Shown here: piece after piece, positions 59,642 to 64,000 of the stretch
Layout: every line of letters starts with the position of its first letter
Numbering within the stretch: the first letter of the stretch is position 1
Origin: Haemophilus sp. C1
GTDB lineage: Bacteria > Pseudomonadota > Gammaproteobacteria > Enterobacterales > Pasteurellaceae
Reading direction: 5' to 3'
DNA: 64,000 nt
NCBI RefSeq assembly: GCF_001276515.1
Contig: NZ_LDVZ01000010.1
Span: 1-64,000 of the forward strand
Made by a program: the position numbers and the translations under genes
The notes under the pieces: generated by a model
Seen by the model: only the letters and a program-made list of their open reading frames with translations
Told to the model about the DNA's origin: nothing
The model's database searches: none

Positions 59642-62221
59642 TTATTGACACACTTTTTCATATTGTTGCATTTCGGTGGCATTGTCTAAATTCACGCTGT
59701 AATCAAAATGGCATTGATTTTCTTCACCATTTCCCCAGCTGACTTTGATTGTGCCTTTTGGCTGTTGTAAACCACCAGCAAACAGCACACCATTTTGCAC
59801 CACATAGCCGACAAATTGCCCTTGTTCGTCATAAGCTTCTGATGCCATTGGTAATAATTCGCCGTTCGTACGGGTTAAGTTAAACAGTACGAGGCGATTA
59901 CGTTTGGTTTCAAAATCAATCACGTGAATACTATTGGCTCGCGGAATAATTTTTTTCTCCGTACCATCAAATTCAATATTTAGCGGTAAATTTTGCGGAT
60001 CGATACCAATTTCATTAATGCGATAAGGCTGGGTGTAAGGCACAATGGCATTACCGAACCAATCCAACATTTGCCCTTGTCCGCTATTCACTTCCGCACC
60101 AGCTGCACCATCTGCATGCACCACTGCAAAACTGTCGCCAACAGATTCGCCAAAAGTTAATCCGTGGCGATGTGCAACCACGACACCAGATAAATTAGAA
60201 CTCATTTGACGAGATCCACGATTATCTCTAGAAGCAGAAGCATCAAAGTCGAAATAAGAATTACGATAACTCATATTTGCTGACATATTGCGATATCCCT
60301 CTTGTCCTGAGTTGCCATATACGCCATAACTCCATTGACTATTTTTACCAAAACTTCCATTAATACCAATTTGACTACTGCTATTACCTGCCGAATTACG
60401 TGCGTAATTAGACGAAAGTGAATGGTTATGACCTAACGGCACACTCATACTCAAATAAATTTGGTTATCGCGCTGCCCACTTTGTCGATCAATCGTTTGT
60501 GAAAAGCCGATTTGATAACTTAGCCATTTAAAACGATTCGCATAAGAGAGTTGATATTGGTGATAGCTGCCTGATTTATTCCAATAATTACGTGTTGCGC
60601 CAACTAAATATAAACTTCCCCATTTATCAAAATCTTGAATAATGGATAGTTGATACTGATTTTTAGGACGAGGCGATAACACAGAAAAAAAGCTTTTCCC
60701 AATGACATGATTCGCATTAATCACGTCACTTAAACTATAAAAATCACGAGAAGAATAACGATAGGCTGCTAGCGTAATATTGGTGCGAGTGCGGTTAAAA
60801 TTAATACTGTAATTACCATGTAAACTATAACCTTTTCTCACGCTTGGCTGTGTGTTCATTGCACCATTTTCATCCACAAGACTGTTCGGCAAAAAGGTAC
60901 TACGAGTCCAAGTACTATCTACAGAAAACGCACCAATCGGGGTATTCAATCCTAACCCTAACGCACCTGACAAATAATTTTTACTATAAGTCACACCTGT
61001 ATTAATAGTAATATTATTATACAAACCATATTGCAACATACTTTGCGCGACATTATCAGGATAGATTTCTTCCCCGCTGCGATAACGCCCTGCAGCGACT
61101 TGATAGCGGAATTGTCCCATTCTAATTAGAGGGGCAACATTAGAAAACGGCACGATAAATGACCGCACTTTGCCGTCTGCCTCTTTGATTTCCACCGTGA
61201 GATCGCCGTTATAGCCACTAGAATAAAGATCATCAATCACAAAAGGCCCAGGCGTGACATTAGTTTGATAAATGATATTGCCATTTTGATAAATGCTCAC
61301 TACGGCATTACTATTTGCAATACCTTGCACACGAGGCGCAAAACCAAGTTGTGATGGCGAGAGCATTCGATCATCAGAAGAAATATCAATACCACGTAAT
61401 GCAAACCCTTCGACCACTTGTCCAGATGTATAAAAATCGCCTAAAGTAACCAGCCCACGAATCGGTGCAAAATCTCTCTGTACATAGGTTTCGTAAGTTT
61501 GGTATGGCGTATTGTAGCTTTGACCTTCACTTTGGCTCCAACTTTTTGAACCAGAATGACGAAATGCCCAGTTACCTAAATTAACCCCTGTTCGCAAATT
61601 TAAAAACATTTGCGAAGATTGCGAACCTTGGTTTGCATAACGACTGTGGTTAATATTGTAATCAGCAAATGCTGCCACATCGCCTGTTTGCCAACGGCTT
61701 GGCGCAATGTAATCGCGAGGACGATTAATCGTTAAGGCTTGTGCAATCGTAAATTCTAAACGCTGTTGCCCTGTGTTAAATACCGCTTTCCCGTCAGGAA
61801 TAGCTTCTTGAATAAACACGCACTCATTCTCACTTGGTGAGAGTTTGATCGCGGCTGATTCTAAATCCAACAAGGCTTCTAATTCAGGGGTAAAACAAAG
61901 CTGTGCAAAAGGCATATCTGCATTTTCATTATCACGAAAACGCAATGTCATTTCGCCTTTTTCTTTGCCATTTACCCAAATAGCAGCAGGGTATTCTCCA
62001 GGTAATACGCTGTTTTTTTGTTGAAAACGTGCAACATCAATGTTAGAACCATTACCGCCCATATTCAGAAAGCCAGCACTAAATTCCACATCTTCATCTT
62101 CTACATTCAAGCTTTCTGGTGTATTTGGTACGTTTTCCGCCTTTGTATACAAGGGGAAAAAAGCCAATCCAATTAAAAAACCAATTAGACTTAAATGCGG
62201 ATTAAAAGAAAATTCTCTCAT
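59642..62221 (-). CDS. Fimbrial outer-membrane usher (HifC-like)
   Basis: The 859-residue usher threads pilins through the outer membrane. After a signal peptide (to about residue 28) comes the usher N-domain (DVEFSAGFLNMGGNGSNIDV). The 24-strand barrel includes GFALRGIDISSDDRMLSPSQ, GFAPRVQGIA and the plug region TPGPFVIDDLYSSGYNGDLT. C-terminal domains (GVLFAGGLQQPKGTIKVSWG) end in a cysteine pair. Length and pattern fit the PapC/HifC family. It contains one USS (about 61163), while the rest of the cluster has none. Confidence 0.92.
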   Translation of the reverse strand: MREFSFNPHLSLIGFLIGLAFFPLYTKAENVPNTPESLNVEDEDVEFSAGFLNMGGNGSNIDVARFQQKNSVLPGEYPAAIWVNGKEKGEMTLRFRDNENADMPFAQLCFTPELEALLDLESAAIKLSPSENECVFIQEAIPDGKAVFNTGQQRLEFTIAQALTINRPRDYIAPSRWQTGDVAAFADYNINHSRYANQGSQSSQMFLNLRTGVNLGNWAFRHSGSKSWSQSEGQSYNTPYQTYETYVQRDFAPIRGLVTLGDFYTSGQVVEGFALRGIDISSDDRMLSPSQLGFAPRVQGIANSNAVVSIYQNGNIIYQTNVTPGPFVIDDLYSSGYNGDLTVEIKEADGKVRSFIVPFSNVAPLIRMGQFRYQVAAGRYRSGEEIYPDNVAQSMLQYGLYNNITINTGVTYSKNYLSGALGLGLNTPIGAFSVDSTWTRSTFLPNSLVDENGAMNTQPSVRKGYSLHGNYSINFNRTRTNITLAAYRYSSRDFYSLSDVINANHVIGKSFFSVLSPRPKNQYQLSIIQDFDKWGSLYLVGATRNYWNKSGSYHQYQLSYANRFKWLSYQIGFSQTIDRQSGQRDNQIYLSMSVPLGHNHSLSSNYARNSAGNSSSQIGINGSFGKNSQWSYGVYGNSGQEGYRNMSANMSYRNSYFDFDASASRDNRGSRQMSSNLSGVVVAHRHGLTFGESVGDSFAVVHADGAAGAEVNSGQGQMLDWFGNAIVPYTQPYRINEIGIDPQNLPLNIEFDGTEKKIIPRANSIHVIDFETKRNRLVLFNLTRTNGELLPMASEAYDEQGQFVGYVVQNGVLFAGGLQQPKGTIKVSWGNGEENQCHFDYSVNLDNATEMQQYEKVCQ

Positions 62222-62235
62222 AATATCTTGTCAAT

Positions 62236-62320
62236 AATTACGTGGCTTACGCTCACGATAAAATGAATATAACCAGCGATAACAATTTGAATTAAACGCG
62301 TGGGCTCACGCCCACCCTAC
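62236..62320 (+). repeat. 85-bp palindromic element, decayed copy
   Basis: The right dyad CGTGGGCTCACGCCCACC is intact at 62299-62320 and the centre (TAAAATGAATATAACC) matches the other copies. The left dyad is degraded (ACGTGGCTTACGCTCACG). It begins about 15 bp upstream of the usher start. Confidence 0.7.
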
Positions 62321-62397
62321 ATTAATCACTCTCACAACATTGAATATTGCTCGTATCCATTACTTGAACATATTTCATCTCATCCCCCAAAAACCTC

Positions 62398-62419
62398 GTA
62401 GGGTGGGCGTAAGCCCACG
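62398..62419 (+). repeat. Single 22-bp dyad
   Basis: GTAGGGTGGGCGTAAGCCCA and two more bases. Identical to the dyad 60 bp downstream, and both are preceded by CATCCCCC and followed by GTAAAATGAATAT, so a 60-bp segment is duplicated in tandem. Confidence 0.85.
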
Positions 62420-62457
62420 GTAAAATGAATATATTCATCACATCCCCCCAACACTTC

Positions 62458-62542
62458 GTAGGGTGGGCGTAAGCCCACGGTAAAATGAATATGACTAATC
62501 ATAACCATTTGAGTTAAACGCGTGGGCGTAAGCCCACCCTAC
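62458..62542 (+). repeat. 85-bp composite palindromic element, right copy
   Basis: Dyads at 62458-62479 and 62521-62542 flank a 41-base centre. It is in inverted orientation relative to 57050-57134, so usher, both minor subunits and adhesin lie between inverted copies. Confidence 0.88.
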
Positions 62543-62574
62543 GTTAGCTCAGCGTACAATTGAGGGGCGTACGG

Positions 62575-63282
62575 TTAATTGATGGTTGATTCGCCTGCTA
62601 CATCGCCGCCATAATCGTTAATTAACGACCATTTCACTTTTTGTCCGTTATTTACACCTTTTACGTTAAATTCGCCTTGGCTAAAAGGGGCGACCATCAC
62701 GGCTTCAGGGGCGGATTTACCACCAACTGTGGCTTGTGTAAAAGTTAAATAATAAGGTGTTGGATTATCTGCCCAAAGTTTGCCGCCTTTGGCTTGCCAA
62801 GACACTTTTTTGTAGGCCTCTGCTGGTGGATAAGGCAAATTGCTTGGGCGGTAAAAAAGTTTTAAACGGCTACGCACTGAAAATTGCAGATAGTTTTGGT
62901 TATCTTTAAGATCTTTCTTGCTTGGTTTGGGTGGAATATCCAATAAATTAAAATAATAGAGCGATTCTCGATCTTGTGGTAAAGCTTGTGTGCCAGTAAA
63001 GGTGATACGCAAGGTTTGCCCTTGATTCCCCTCCACACGCGTGACGGGTGGCGTAATAATAAATGGCACCTGTGCTTGGCTGCCTTGTTTGTCTTCAATC
63101 CAGCTTTGCACTAAAGCAGGGGAAGAATCTTGATTATTCAATTGCACATTGAGACTGCTTTGATTCCCTGGGTAAATTAAACGCGTACCCAGAATAATCA
63201 CACTAGCGTGAGCGGAAAAGGTAGCAAATAAACAGGATAAAATCGCAGAAATAAAAATAGACTTTTTAGAAAAGGACAACAT
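62575..63282 (-). CDS. Periplasmic fimbrial chaperone (HifB-like)
   Basis: The 235-residue PapD-type chaperone has a signal peptide to about residue 27 (SAHAS) and an immunoglobulin-like first domain with GTRLIYPGNQSSL (pilin-anchoring arginine). YYFNLLDIPPKP follows, then SRLKLFYRPSNLP (anchoring lysine); these are the chaperone signatures. It caps pilins in the periplasm and hands them to the usher. It is on the same strand as the major pilin, 78 bp away. Confidence 0.92.
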   Translation of the reverse strand: MLSFSKKSIFISAILSCLFATFSAHASVIILGTRLIYPGNQSSLNVQLNNQDSSPALVQSWIEDKQGSQAQVPFIITPPVTRVEGNQGQTLRITFTGTQALPQDRESLYYFNLLDIPPKPSKKDLKDNQNYLQFSVRSRLKLFYRPSNLPYPPAEAYKKVSWQAKGGKLWADNPTPYYLTFTQATVGGKSAPEAVMVAPFSQGEFNVKGVNNGQKVKWSLINDYGGDVAGESTIN

Positions 63283-63318
63283 ACATCACTCTCTTAGCAT
63301 AAATAATGATACCGAAAA

Positions 63319-63340
63319 GCCCACCAAAAGGTGGGCAAGG
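63319..63340 (-). terminator. Hairpin between major pilin and chaperone genes
   Basis: GCCCACCAAAAGGTGGGC is a seven-base GC stem, with CTTTTC following on the minus strand. A partial terminator here would let the major pilin be made in excess over the assembly proteins, as in other chaperone-usher systems. Confidence 0.6.
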
Positions 63341-63360
63341 GAATAAACGTAATATTTTGA

Positions 63361-63999
63361 TTACTCGTATGCTAAGTCTAATTCAGCTTCACCTTGTACT
63401 TCACCAGCTTTAGATGGACCTGTTGCAAAATAGCGAGCTAAAAATTCAATTACGTGCTCGCCACCTGCAACATTAGTTGTAGGAGTTAATGTATTATTCG
63501 GATCGTTAGTACCAAGACGAATAGATGTACCATTTAAATTGGCAAATTGAATATTAACATTTTGGGCTGCAGTTGCACCTGTTATCTGATTTTTTAATGT
63601 CCCATCAAAGTAGTTATCAATTTTGTTGGTTGCATTAAATGTAACAGTAACTTTGTCATTTCCTGTACCAGCTGTAGTGCCTGCACCAGCAGCTGCCTTT
63701 GTCTGACAATTTTCTAACTTAATTTGAACTAGATGATCAGCAGCAACATCTCCCACTTTTGTTAATTGGTTTACACCAACTGACTTAAGTTGAACTGTTT
63801 GATTTCTGCTGTCAGTTTTGATTTCGCAAGTTGAATCAACAACTTTACCTTTTACAGTAATTTTAGCGTGAGTCCTAGTAGTATTATCTGCAGTAGTAGT
63901 TGCTCGTTGATATGGAATTTCAGCTCCAGCAGTGCCAGCCGGTTTAATTGCTGTTCTAGGTTCGCCATCTACCGAAGTCGCATTTGCAACACCAAACAC
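63361..63999 (-). CDS. Major fimbrial subunit (HifA-like), 5' end outside window
   Basis: The visible 212 residues are a pilin: cysteines in VVDSTCEIKTD and KLENCQTKA, the run RNQTVQLKSVG, and the ending GEAELDLAYE with penultimate tyrosine. It resembles H. influenzae HifA. The signal peptide, start and promoter lie beyond the right edge, so any phase-variable TA repeats cannot be examined. It is oriented like the chaperone and usher genes, unlike classical hifA. Confidence 0.85.
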   Translation of the reverse strand: MFGVANATSVDGEPRTAIKPAGTAGAEIPYQRATTTADNTTRTHAKITVKGKVVDSTCEIKTDSRNQTVQLKSVGVNQLTKVGDVAADHLVQIKLENCQTKAAAGAGTTAGTGNDKVTVTFNATNKIDNYFDGTLKNQITGATAAQNVNIQFANLNGTSIRLGTNDPNNTLTPTTNVAGGEHVIEFLARYFATGPSKAGEVQGEAELDLAYE

Positions 64000-64000
64000 C

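Larger units (their letters stand above)
62222..62574. other. Usher-chaperone intergenic region filled with palindromic repeats
   Basis: The 353-bp gap is unusually long for an operon of this type. It holds one decayed 85-bp element (62236-62320), one lone dyad (62398-62419) and one intact 85-bp element (62458-62542). Parts of the last two units repeat with a 60-bp period. No gene or clear promoter is seen. The structures could block or stabilise message between chaperone and usher. Confidence 0.75.

Noticed and set aside
63283..63360. Phase-variable TA repeat promoter of the classical hif type
   Set aside because: The pilin and chaperone genes are co-oriented and the gap has only a hairpin, with no TA run; the pilin promoter lies outside the window.

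Overview
The window is Pasteurellaceae chromosome, almost certainly Haemophilus influenzae or a very close relative (biogroup aegyptius or H. haemolyticus are possible). The evidence is the frequent 9-mer AAGTGCGGT (the Haemophilus uptake signal sequence, USS), often paired in inverted orientation to form terminators, the sapABCDFZ operon, and a fimbrial cluster of the hif type. Most of the window is conserved core genome; two blocks are accessory.

Layout. 1-252: three tRNA genes (Met, Leu, Gln) on the minus strand behind a strong stable-RNA promoter. 556-9861: lysC, purA, dapD, a 26-codon YnhF-like membrane peptide, purR, ppc and a YcjX-type GTPase. 9931-16357: the sap peptide/heme uptake operon. 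16450-25052: truA, fbp, an NlpC/P60 lipoprotein, tldD, rsmI, lpoA, yraN, diaA and dolP, several of them envelope genes. 31617-35119: nrdA and nrdB behind two NrdR boxes. 35235-45907 (minus strand): sucB, sucA, gloC, a TatD-like hydrolase, mepK, an L,D-transpeptidase, prc and proQ, so four consecutive genes concern peptidoglycan and its control. 46087-56759: letA, letB, a patatin-like protein, lptG, lptF, pepA and a BCCT transporter.

Accessory block 1 (25077-31389) is the most interesting part. It is a 6.3-kb unit bounded by perfect 26-bp inverted repeats and a perfect 8-bp direct repeat (aaaactca), as expected of an IS1595-family transposon. It carries an IS1595/ISXO2-type transposase, two small coiled-coil plus winged-helix proteins arranged tail to tail, a complete type II restriction-modification system (HTH regulator, methyltransferase, endonuclease, C-type controller), and a second, broken transposase gene. 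It has no USS. Removing it rejoins two USS halves into one hairpin terminator between dolP and nrdA, so the insertion site can be reconstructed from the sequence alone.

Accessory block 2 (about 57040 to the right edge) is a chaperone-usher fimbrial cluster related to hif: major pilin (cut by the window end), chaperone, usher, two minor subunits and a tip adhesin. All genes are on one strand, unlike the classical hif locus in which hifA is divergent. The cluster is decorated with 22-bp GTAGGGTGGGC dyads and 85-bp composite palindromic elements. One copy lies beyond the adhesin gene, where 17 bp of its 3' end are duplicated, and several lie between usher and chaperone.
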